Part shown: positions 7,431 through 13,326 of the stretch, piece by piece | Layout: each line of letters opens with the position of its first letter | How positions within the stretch are numbered: the stretch's first letter is position 1 | The notes under the pieces: model-generated | Databases searched by the model: none | Told to the model about the DNA's origin: nothing | Seen by the model: only the letters and a program-made list of their open reading frames with translations | Source: Candidatus Cloacimonadota bacterium | GTDB lineage: Bacteria; Cloacimonadota; Cloacimonadia; Cloacimonadales; WRIO01 | Assembly: GCA_023230175.1 (NCBI GenBank) | Contig: JALNXV010000057.1 | Coordinates: 1 to 13,326 of the forward strand | Reading direction: 5' to 3' | Length of the DNA stretch: 13,326 bases | Translations under genes and position numbers: made by a program

Positions 7431-8487
7431 CTATGCGAATGTCAGATACTTCTCTGATTACTGGCCGCTTTTCGAGCGTGCCGGTGTTGCGATTTCGGCT
7501 GGTGGCGATGCTGCCCTGATGGTTGGGCCGGAAAGTGCGAAGTACGGTGCTGACAGAAGCAAGATTGACAAGGTGTTCGTGCTAAAGGATTATCGCGAAG
7601 GTGCAGATCCGGCTTACCCGGAACTGAATGCAAGCTCATTCAACGATGTATTCAAGGCAATCGGTGTTCATGGAAAGAAGATCAGGATCGGGATTGCCAG
7701 CACTCTTGATACTACATTGACTGAATATGATGGGATCAAGGCTGCGTTCCCAGAAGCCGAGATAGTCAAGGCCAATCCGATAATGGTTGAGCTAAGGCAG
7801 ATCAAGAGCGAGAATGAACTTGCCTGCCTCAGGGAAGGCTACAGGATTGCAGAGCTTGCTACCCAGCAGGTCATCAAGGAGATCAAGCCTGGCATGACCG
7901 AGCTGCAGATGGTCGGTGTTGCACAGCGTGTTGTTTATGAGAACGGAGCTGAATACGAGGGTCTTCCAATGTATGTGTTCAGCGAAGCTTCGACTCGTCA
8001 TGCTATTTCAAGATCAAGCTACAGGCAGTTCCAGAAGGGAGACATCGTTCAGCTGAATCTTTCAGCGAAGATCGATGGCTACAGCGCTGCTCTTGGGTAT
8101 CCGATCATTCTTGGAAAGCTGGAAGGCAAGAGAAGGGATGTCGTTCTGTTCTGCAGAGATGCTCATTTCTGGTCGGAGAAGCAGGTGAAGGCTGGAGTGA
8201 TGGCATGCGACATTGCAAAGAACTTCTACAAGTACTTCTGTGACAACGGATACAAGGACAACTATGTATACGGGCCGCTTCATGGAACTGGAATGATTGA
8301 GGTTGAGTCTCCATGGTGCGAGACCTCATCGAATTATCCGCTTCAGCCTAACATGACATTCAACGTGGACACATTCATTTCCGGCGATACATTCGGATGC
8401 CGCTGGGAGAAGGGGATTGCTGTTACCAAGGATGGATGCCAGGTCATGTCGCCTGAAATCGGAAAGCTTTACGAACTGGAGTTCTAG
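7315..8487 (+). CDS. M24-fold creatinase-like protein lacking most metal ligands (copy 1)
   Basis: This 390-residue protein has the creatinase/aminopeptidase P layout: an N-terminal creatinase_N domain (about 1-165) and a C-terminal pita-bread domain (about 170-390). It is cytoplasmic. The five peptidase metal ligands D, D, H, E, E read N248, A259, H323, D352, E365, so three are substituted and the dinuclear centre is very unlikely. His229 (TRHAIS) sits where creatinase has its catalytic His and methionine aminopeptidase its auxiliary His. Creatinase itself works without metal, so a creatinase-like C-N hydrolase is more plausible than a Xaa-Pro peptidase. The ATG at 7315 has AGGAGGAG four bases before it; the in-frame TTG at 7294 has no support. 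It is the last gene of unit B, 33 bases after the mutarotase gene, and is paralogous to 12017-13186. Substrate unknown. Confidence 0.85.
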   Translation: MFGEIRIPDAEFKERVQKAAAILRREKLDALIVNSGEADYANVRYFSDYWPLFERAGVAISAGGDAALMVGPESAKYGADRSKIDKVFVLKDYREGADPAYPELNASSFNDVFKAIGVHGKKIRIGIASTLDTTLTEYDGIKAAFPEAEIVKANPIMVELRQIKSENELACLREGYRIAELATQQVIKEIKPGMTELQMVGVAQRVVYENGAEYEGLPMYVFSEASTRHAISRSSYRQFQKGDIVQLNLSAKIDGYSAALGYPIILGKLEGKRRDVVLFCRDAHFWSEKQVKAGVMACDIAKNFYKYFCDNGYKDNYVYGPLHGTGMIEVESPWCETSSNYPLQPNMTFNVDTFISGDTFGCRWEKGIAVTKDGCQVMSPEIGKLYELEF

Positions 8488-8497
8488 GTTTTATTTC

Positions 8498-8535
8498 TAT
8501 CATTGAACCAGTTTATAAATTCTGGTTCAATGATA
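8498..8535. terminator. stem-loop ending unit B
   Basis: A fourteen-base-pair perfect stem (arms 8498-8511 and 8522-8535; TATCATTGAACCAG and its complement) encloses a ten-base loop, eleven bases after the M24 stop codon. It is followed by AT-rich DNA but not by a clean T-run, so termination may be partial or factor-assisted. Position between two independently controlled units supports a terminator role. Confidence 0.65.
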
Positions 8536-8619
8536 TATTGATTATTACAATATTCCTAGGTTTAAAGACTTTTCCTTGTTGTTAATTGAGTTTTATTTGT
8601 ATGTTGGAAGTTAATTGTT

Positions 8620-8631
8620 TTTAACGTTAAA
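8620..8631. promoter_or_regulatory. operator box C1 (TTTAACGTTAAA)
   Basis: A perfect 12-bp palindrome centred on CG, of the LacI-family type, lies 38 bases upstream of box C3 centre to centre. Together they flank a different palindrome at 8638-8657. Confidence 0.55.
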
Positions 8632-8637
8632 TTGAAA

Positions 8638-8657
8638 TAATTGTTGGTCAACAATTA
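8638..8657. promoter_or_regulatory. 20-bp palindrome between the two CG boxes
   Basis: Nine-base arms, perfectly complementary (core TTGTTGGTCAACAA), are separated by GT. The symmetry is unlike the CG-centred boxes on either side and suggests a second regulator, for example of GntR type, or a shared site. Its centre is about 38 bases upstream of the predicted start point, close to the -35 position. Confidence 0.55.
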
Positions 8658-8669
8658 GTTAACGTTAAT
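8658..8669. promoter_or_regulatory. operator box C3 (GTTAACGTTAAT)
   Basis: This CG-centred box matches the unit B operator core GTTAACGATAAC at ten of twelve positions. It directly abuts the -10 element, so a bound repressor would exclude RNA polymerase. Confidence 0.55.
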
Positions 8670-8673
8670 ATAT

Positions 8674-8679
8674 TATAAT
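8674..8679 (+). promoter_or_regulatory. -10 element of unit C
   Basis: A consensus TATAAT lies 29 bases before the start codon. No good -35 hexamer stands 16-18 bases upstream, where the palindromes lie, so the promoter may need an activator. The predicted start point is near 8686. Confidence 0.5.
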
Positions 8680-8680
8680 G

Positions 8681-8693
8681 CTGGCTTTGCCAG
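8681..8693 (+). other. leader hairpin before the second binding-protein gene
   Basis: CTGGC-TTT-GCCAG forms a five-pair stem and is placed like the hairpin at 1295-1309. If the TATAAT at 8674 is used, transcription would start inside this element, so it would act as DNA or another promoter must be used. Confidence 0.35.
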
Positions 8694-8708
8694 AAAAAGG
8701 AGTAGAAG

Positions 8709-10220
8709 ATGAAAAAGTGGCTAAAGGGAGCGCTGCTCTTATTAGTTGTTGTTTCTTTCGTTTTGATTAGTTGTGAGGGAAATTCAAATAGCGGGGTTTC
8801 CAGCGATAAAGCAACTAATACAACTGCTGAGCAAGTATCGAGTGAACCTGCAAGTTCAACAAAGAGTGCAAGCGACAAAATTAAAATCACTGTAGTTGGA
8901 GATGGTGGTAACAATCAGGTTGCTTGGCTTTGGAATCAGCAAGAAATGGAAGATGAATTTGGATGTGAAATAGAAATTGTGTCTGTTCCATTTGAAAACT
9001 TATATACAAAGTTGAAGACTGAGTTTGTAGGGAATACAGGTGCTTATGATATCATTGTATACTTCCCGAAATTCATGGGTGATTTTGTTGAAAACGGTTA
9101 TATCATTCCTATAGATGATTACATTGCGAAAGATGACCCGAATTTGGCTGACATTGTTCCGGCTTTCCAGGAACTTTATGGCAAATGGGGTGGAAAGACC
9201 TACAACCTTCCTTATGATGGAGATGTCCTTGCATTATTTTATCGTAATGATATATTTACTGATCCTATTGAAAAACAGAATTTTAAGGCCAAATACGGTT
9301 ATGAACTTCATACACCAAAGACTTGGGATGAATATATGGATATTGCTGAATTCTTCACAAGGAAAAAAGGCGATACCTTAATGGGAAAGGTTCTTACAGA
9401 AGATTTCTATGGAACAGCAACTTATGGACAGCAGGATTTCCAGTATTGTTGGTATATGTGCATTGCTGGAAGCATGGGAGCTGATTATTTTGACGAAGAT
9501 ATGAACCCCACTATTAATTCGCCTGAAGCAGTCAAAGCTTTGGAATTATTCAAAGAGCAATTCAAGTATTGCCCACCAGAATGCACAAACTTTGGTTTTG
9601 ATGAATTGCAGGCAATCTTTCTTGAAGGAAACTGTGCAATGGAAATTCAATGGACTGATCCTGGACGTGTAGGACAGAATCCAGAAATATCCAATATTTC
9701 TGGAAAAATTGGAACAGCACTTGTACCAGGTACCAAACAAGCAGATGGAACCATCAAGAACACCGCGACCTTGGCAGCTGGGCGTGTAATGGCAATTTCC
9801 TCAACTTGTAAGAATCCTGACATTGCATATCAAATAATCAGATACATGTCTCAGGAGGCAAGTCTTGCGTATGTTTCAAGTCCACAGTCAGGACAAGATC
9901 CATTTAGATTCTCACATTATGAAAACACAGGTGCTTTCGAAATGTTTGAAAGACAAAGCGATGCAGTTGATTACCTTAATGGAATAAAGGAAAACCTAGA
10001 ACATGGCTATCCTGAATTGATGATTCCTGGTGCCCAACAATATTTGGATCAACTTGCAGTAAATATCAATGATTATATTTCTTCAAATACAATGACTGCA
10101 CAAAAAGCTCTTGATAACACCGCTAAGCAATGGAATGATATTACTAATACTTATGGAAAAGACAATATGAAGACTGCATATAAAAATATGCTTGTTCAAG
10201 TTCGTTCGGTTGGTCTGTAA
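8709..10220 (+). CDS. lipoprotein sugar ABC transporter substrate-binding protein (CUT1 type)
   Basis: This 503-residue protein is the binding component of a second importer, belonging to the large family-1 extracellular solute-binding proteins. It begins with MKKWLKG, a hydrophobic core and a lipobox LISC, giving a lipidated C22, followed by a Ser/Thr/Asn-rich linker to about residue 55. The folded domain opens with KIKITVVGDGGNNQVAWLWNQQEMEDEFGCEIEIVSVPFENLYTKLKTEF and includes YDIIVYFPKFMGDFVENGYIIPIDDY, typical of oligosaccharide-binding proteins, and EGNCAMEIQWTDPG with AAGRVMAISSTCKNPDIAYQ later. GGAG at 8699-8702 ends six bases before ATG. A stem-loop follows the gene before the permeases. 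No ATPase is encoded in unit C, so a shared MsmK/UgpC-type ATPase elsewhere is expected. Substrate unknown. Confidence 0.9.
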   Translation: MKKWLKGALLLLVVVSFVLISCEGNSNSGVSSDKATNTTAEQVSSEPASSTKSASDKIKITVVGDGGNNQVAWLWNQQEMEDEFGCEIEIVSVPFENLYTKLKTEFVGNTGAYDIIVYFPKFMGDFVENGYIIPIDDYIAKDDPNLADIVPAFQELYGKWGGKTYNLPYDGDVLALFYRNDIFTDPIEKQNFKAKYGYELHTPKTWDEYMDIAEFFTRKKGDTLMGKVLTEDFYGTATYGQQDFQYCWYMCIAGSMGADYFDEDMNPTINSPEAVKALELFKEQFKYCPPECTNFGFDELQAIFLEGNCAMEIQWTDPGRVGQNPEISNISGKIGTALVPGTKQADGTIKNTATLAAGRVMAISSTCKNPDIAYQIIRYMSQEASLAYVSSPQSGQDPFRFSHYENTGAFEMFERQSDAVDYLNGIKENLEHGYPELMIPGAQQYLDQLAVNINDYISSNTMTAQKALDNTAKQWNDITNTYGKDNMKTAYKNMLVQVRSVGL

Positions 10221-10227
10221 TTATTAT

Positions 10228-10253
10228 TTGCGGCAGGGATCTCCCTGCCGCAA
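10228..10253 (+). other. intercistronic stem-loop after the second binding-protein gene
   Basis: Twelve-base arms (10228-10239 and 10242-10253, GC-rich core GCGGCAGGG) pair perfectly around the central TC; a real loop of about four bases leaves eleven pairs. The downstream sequence TTTGAGAGG lacks a U-run and holds the next ribosome binding site. It matches the placement of the hairpin at 2348-2372 and probably stabilises the upstream message or attenuates the permease genes. Confidence 0.7.
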
Positions 10254-10267
10254 TTTGAGAGGTTTTT

Positions 10268-11170
10268 GTGTTGTATAAACGAAATAAAGAAAGGACATTA
10301 ACGCAGTCTCAAATTGATAAACGTTTTGGTTTATCTTTAGTCTTGCCTGCGATAGTAATTGTAATAATAATTGCTGTCTTTCCATTGTGTTATGCGTTAT
10401 TTTTGAGCTTTTTCAAATATGAACTAGCGACTTCAATACCAAAGAAATTTGTAGGATTAAATAACTACATTCGTGTTTTTTCTGATGCAAGATTCTGGAA
10501 TGCATTGAAAGTGACGGCCATAATTGTTGCAGGGGGAATCATTTTACAATTAGCAATTGGCTTAATTGTTGCACTTTTACTTAATAAAGAATTTCATGGG
10601 AAGAAAATTGTAACCGCCTTCTTGCTTATTCCATCTGTCATAGCCCCAGTAGTTGTTGGTTTTATTTTTAGGATGATGTTTAATGATCGGTATGGTCCAA
10701 TCAATTATTTCCTTTCTTTGCTACATATTTCCCCAGTTAGCTGGTTGAGCAAACCTATCCCCTCTTATTTTGCTGTTATGTTGGCAAATGCTTGGGAATG
10801 GTTTCCTTTCATGATGCTCATGCTCCTAGCTGGCCTTCAATCAATATCAAAAGATCAAATGGAAGCAGCTGAATTGGATGGATGTAATGATTTGCAAAAA
10901 TTCTTTTATGTTACACTTCCAAATCTTTGGAATATTATACTTACGGTAGTTTTAATTCGAGCGATTGAAGATTTCAAAATGTTTGATTTGATTTGGGTTC
11001 TCACTGCTGGGGGACCTGGTGTAGCTACGGAAACTTTGAATATATATACTTATAAACAAGGTTTTAATTTCTTCAGCATTGGATATGCGTTGGCTTTGGC
11101 TGTTGTTCAAACAGTTTTGACTTTCTTTATCGTAAAAACCATGTATACCCGAATAAAGAAAAAGAATTGA
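10268..11170 (+). CDS. MalF/UgpA-like sugar ABC transporter permease
   Basis: This 300-residue membrane protein is one of the two channel subunits of the unit C importer. It has about six transmembrane spans, the first at about residues 25-45 (LVLPAIVIVIIIAVFPLCYALFL region). The coupling loop EAAELDGCNDLQKFFYVTLP begins near residue 199, which is the conserved EAA motif that docks on the ATPase. WVLTAGGPGVATETLNIYTYKQGF near the C-terminus is typical of UgpA-type permeases. It lacks the large periplasmic loop of E. coli MalF. The start is GTG with GAGAGG five bases before. It overlaps nothing and is followed ten bases later by the partner permease. Confidence 0.92.
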   Translation: MLYKRNKERTLTQSQIDKRFGLSLVLPAIVIVIIIAVFPLCYALFLSFFKYELATSIPKKFVGLNNYIRVFSDARFWNALKVTAIIVAGGIILQLAIGLIVALLLNKEFHGKKIVTAFLLIPSVIAPVVVGFIFRMMFNDRYGPINYFLSLLHISPVSWLSKPIPSYFAVMLANAWEWFPFMMLMLLAGLQSISKDQMEAAELDGCNDLQKFFYVTLPNLWNIILTVVLIRAIEDFKMFDLIWVLTAGGPGVATETLNIYTYKQGFNFFSIGYALALAVVQTVLTFFIVKTMYTRIKKKN

Positions 11171-11180
11171 GGTGCTGAAA

Positions 11181-12005
11181 ATGAAGAAAAAAATAACATG
11201 GAAATCGGTTTTATGGATTCTCCTTTTAATATTGATTATCATTATTGTTGCTTTCCCACTTTATTGGATGTTTATTGGAGCATTCAAAACGAAAAATGAG
11301 TTTTTCACTAATCCGCCAGTTTTCAGTTTAAAGCCATTGAGAACTAATGCTTTTCAAGTTGCCTTGTTTGGTATTGGTGGAAAGGGCTTAAAAGACAGCT
11401 TGATAATAGCTAGCTTTTCTACAATTATTTCCTTGTTCATTGGAGCATTAGCTGCACATGGAATAGTCCATTATCACATTGGAAAGAAAAACTTGATTTT
11501 CATTTTTCTTGTAATTCAGATGATGCCGCCTGTTTCGTTGGCAATACCCTTATTCTTAATGTTTAATGAACTGAAGCTTCTTGATACGTATGTTGCATTG
11601 ATTATTTCTAATACGGTATTTAATTTGCCTTATGCGATTTGGCTTTTGACAGGTTTTTATGAGGAGATTCCAGAATCAATTCTTGAAGCAGGAAAGATCG
11701 ATGGGGCTTCGAATTTAACAATTTTTACCAAATTGGTTCTTCCTTTGGTGAAACCTGGTTTAATGGCTACCGGTTTCTTCACATTTATCTTTGGCTGGAA
11801 TGAATTCATACTAGCATTTACTTTCTGTAGAACAAAAGTAAAACCATTAACGGTAGCGATTCCGACTATGGTTGGATCTGATACTATTGTCTGGGAACAG
11901 GTATATGCCACAAGTATTGTTGCCATTGTCCCTGTGCTGATTCTTGCTATTTTTATGCAAAAATATCTAATTAGAGGACTGTCCTTTGGTGCTGTAAAGG
12001 AGTAA
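11181..12005 (+). CDS. MalG/UgpE-like sugar ABC transporter permease
   Basis: This 274-residue protein is the second channel subunit of the unit C importer. A positively charged start (MKKKITWK) leads into a first membrane span, followed by YWMFIGAFKTKNEFFTNPP, a standard MalG-family stretch. The EAA loop reads EAGKIDGASNLTIFTKLVLP from about residue 169. The C-terminal MQKYLIRGLSFGAVKE is the classic family ending. ATG at 11181 is chosen because GAGG (11169-11172) stands eight bases before it; the GTG at 11172 overlaps that site. The MalF-like gene ends ten bases upstream and the M24 gene starts eleven bases after its stop. Confidence 0.92.
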   Translation: MKKKITWKSVLWILLLILIIIIVAFPLYWMFIGAFKTKNEFFTNPPVFSLKPLRTNAFQVALFGIGGKGLKDSLIIASFSTIISLFIGALAAHGIVHYHIGKKNLIFIFLVIQMMPPVSLAIPLFLMFNELKLLDTYVALIISNTVFNLPYAIWLLTGFYEEIPESILEAGKIDGASNLTIFTKLVLPLVKPGLMATGFFTFIFGWNEFILAFTFCRTKVKPLTVAIPTMVGSDTIVWEQVYATSIVAIVPVLILAIFMQKYLIRGLSFGAVKE

Positions 12006-12016
12006 AGGGGTTTATT

Positions 12017-13186
12017 ATGGAAAAATTTATAATTCCGGATTCCGAGTTTTCTGAACGTTTCAGAAGAATTCAATCGGAAATGAAAGAAAATGGTGTTGAT
12101 GTGCTTCTTGTTTTTGGAAATGAAGCTGAACCACAATTCCTTCGGTATCTTTCTGATTATTGGCCGTCTTTTGAAACCGGTGGAGTTTTGCTTGGACAAG
12201 ATGGCGATCCTATTCTGCTTATTGGTCCTGAATCTTTGACCTATGCCAAAGACCATTCAAGAATTTCAAGAATATTACGAATACAGTCTTTTAGGGAATC
12301 TTCCAATCCTGAATACCCTGACTTGAAAATTGAGTCTTTTGACGATGCTCTTGATCTTGTTTCTTCAAAACAAAAACTTTCAAAATGTGCGATAGCTGGT
12401 TTTAATATTATTTCTCAACTTGTTTATATTGATTTCTTGAAATCTGTCCAGAGAAGAGGCGGATTTGTGGTAAATGGCGATTTACTAATAATGAAATTTA
12501 GAATGATAAAATCTGAAAATGAGCTTCAAATAATGAAAAAAGCTTCTTGCATTTCAAATGCGGCAATGAAGTTTACGATAGACAACATCAAGTTAGGAAT
12601 GTCCGAATTCCAAGCTAAAGGGCTTGGAATACAAAAGATGTTTGAGCTTGGTGCAGAAAGTGAAGCATATCCAACATGGGTTTTAGTAGGAAAGGGTGGT
12701 AATCAAGCAATTGCTAGGCCAAGAAGGTGTGTTATTCATGATAATGACCTTGTTCATATTAATTTAGGGGCAAGAGTTGAGGGTTATGCTTCTTCGATTG
12801 GTAGACAAGTGATTTTTGGAAAAGTGGATGATTGGGTTCTCTCTGCAATTGAGAAAGCATACGAAGCTCATGACTTGGTTCTCAAGCAATTATATGATGG
12901 TAATAACGCCAAAAAGGTAGCTTCTACATATTATAATTGTATGAAAGATTACAAGGAATGGCTTCTATATGGGCCATGCCATGCTTCAGGATTGATGGAA
13001 GGGGAACCACCTTGGATTGAATCAAATAGCGATTATCTTTTACATGAGAATATGACTTATTGTATTGATATTTTTATGCGAAAGCCAGGAACAGAATATG
13101 GATTTAGAGTTGAGGATAGTGTACGAGTTGGAAAAACTTGTGGTGAAAATATGACAAATTTCCCAAAAGAAATCTTTAGGAAATAA
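12017..13186 (+). CDS. M24-fold creatinase-like protein lacking most metal ligands (copy 2)
   Basis: This 389-residue paralogue of the gene at 7315-8487 shares its start (IPDxEF), the RYxSDYWPxFE motif, the GPES motif and the whole two-domain layout, but is clearly diverged. The peptidase metal ligands D, D, H, E, E read N249, S260, H322, D351, E366, the same pattern of loss as copy 1. The His at 229 of copy 1 is replaced here by Q230 (GNQAIA), so the two may differ in substrate or one may not be catalytic. It is cytoplasmic. AAAGGGG ends six bases before ATG, eleven bases after the MalG-like stop, so it belongs to unit C. Base composition is visibly more AT-rich than copy 1. A Xaa-Pro peptidase label from family similarity would probably be misleading. 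Confidence 0.85.
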   Translation: MEKFIIPDSEFSERFRRIQSEMKENGVDVLLVFGNEAEPQFLRYLSDYWPSFETGGVLLGQDGDPILLIGPESLTYAKDHSRISRILRIQSFRESSNPEYPDLKIESFDDALDLVSSKQKLSKCAIAGFNIISQLVYIDFLKSVQRRGGFVVNGDLLIMKFRMIKSENELQIMKKASCISNAAMKFTIDNIKLGMSEFQAKGLGIQKMFELGAESEAYPTWVLVGKGGNQAIARPRRCVIHDNDLVHINLGARVEGYASSIGRQVIFGKVDDWVLSAIEKAYEAHDLVLKQLYDGNNAKKVASTYYNCMKDYKEWLLYGPCHASGLMEGEPPWIESNSDYLLHENMTYCIDIFMRKPGTEYGFRVEDSVRVGKTCGENMTNFPKEIFRK

Positions 13187-13199
13187 AATATTTTTGTTT

Positions 13200-13326
13200 G
13201 GAGGAGCAATATGTTTGGAGAGATTAGGATTCCAGATGCTGAATTCAAGGAAAGAGTTCAGAAAGCAGCAGCGATACTAAGAAGGGAAAAGCTTGATGCC
13301 TTGATTGTCAATTCAGGAGAGGCTGA
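13200..13326 (+). repeat. 127-bp direct repeat, terminal copy
   Basis: This is identical to 7304-7430 and stops only because the window stops. The length of exactly 127 equals a common maximum k-mer size of de Bruijn assemblers, so it may be an assembly-graph overlap. A real duplication cannot be excluded. Confidence 0.95.
13211..13326 (+). CDS. 5' fragment of a second M24 copy-1 gene (cut by window end)
   Basis: The first 38 codons and two further bases are identical to the start of the gene at 7315-8487 (MFGEIRIPDAEF onward), including the ribosome binding site GGAGGAG. It starts 24 bases after the stop of copy 2. If the junction is genuine, the genome carries either two copies of this gene or a tandem 5896-bp unit; if not, the fragment is an assembly artefact. 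Confidence 0.6.
   Translation, partial: MFGEIRIPDAEFKERVQKAAAILRREKLDALIVNSGEA

Noticed and set aside
7315..8487. Xaa-Pro aminopeptidase activity
   Set aside because: Three of five metal ligands are substituted, so the family name cannot be taken as function.
11657..12256. Antisense frame of 199 codons spanning the MalG-like/M24 junction
   Set aside because: Both genes beneath it are strongly supported on the + strand and the reverse product has no recognisable features.
1..13326. CRISPR array, tRNA, rRNA, insertion sequence or prophage genes
   Set aside because: No short regularly spaced repeats, cloverleaf-like sequence, transposase or integrase motifs were seen; the only long repeat is the 127-bp pair.

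Overview
The window reads as carbohydrate-uptake DNA from a bacterium with an outer membrane or periplasm-like space, most likely a host-associated or anaerobic spirochaete (Sphaerochaeta/Treponema-like). This placement is an inference from protein style: the first binding protein has a signal peptide ending VFA followed by NGTTEA, a form common in spirochaete binding proteins, and the second has a loose LISC lipobox. No rRNA, tRNA or housekeeping marker is present to confirm it. Every gene supported here lies on the + strand.

Layout. Unit A (1-1157) holds a small ASRT-type (sensory rhodopsin transducer family) ligand-binding protein and a divergent creatininase-superfamily hydrolase, behind a LacI-type operator at the very start. 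Unit B (1262-8535) is a tightly packed operon behind a strong 24-bp operator palindrome: RbsB-like binding protein, a cytoplasmic GH20-like glycosidase, a two-domain RbsA/MglA-like ATPase, an RbsC-like permease, an L-rhamnose mutarotase-like protein and an M24-fold (creatinase-like) protein, closed by a long stem-loop. Unit C (about 8620-13186) has its own compact control region with three palindromes, then a CUT1-type transporter (lipoprotein binding protein, MalF-like and MalG-like permeases, no ATPase) and a second M24-fold paralogue. At 13200 the sequence of the first M24 gene begins again, identical over 127 bases up to the window end.

Working together. Units B and C each pair a sugar ABC transporter with an M24 protein in which most of the five metal ligands of the peptidase family are replaced. 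These are therefore probably not Xaa-Pro peptidases but creatinase-like, metal-independent hydrolases or binding proteins. With the creatininase relative, ASRT protein, mutarotase and intracellular glycosidase, the simplest reading is a catabolic locus for an unusual deoxy-sugar, cyclitol or amide/guanidino-bearing glycoside. No kinase, isomerase or aldolase is in the window, so the substrate is not identified. CG-centred operator boxes of one related type lie ahead of all three units, suggesting a shared LacI-family regulator encoded elsewhere.

The main caution is the 127-base terminal repeat. It may be a real duplication or tandem unit of 5896 bp, or the k-mer overlap left by a de Bruijn assembler at a graph branch.
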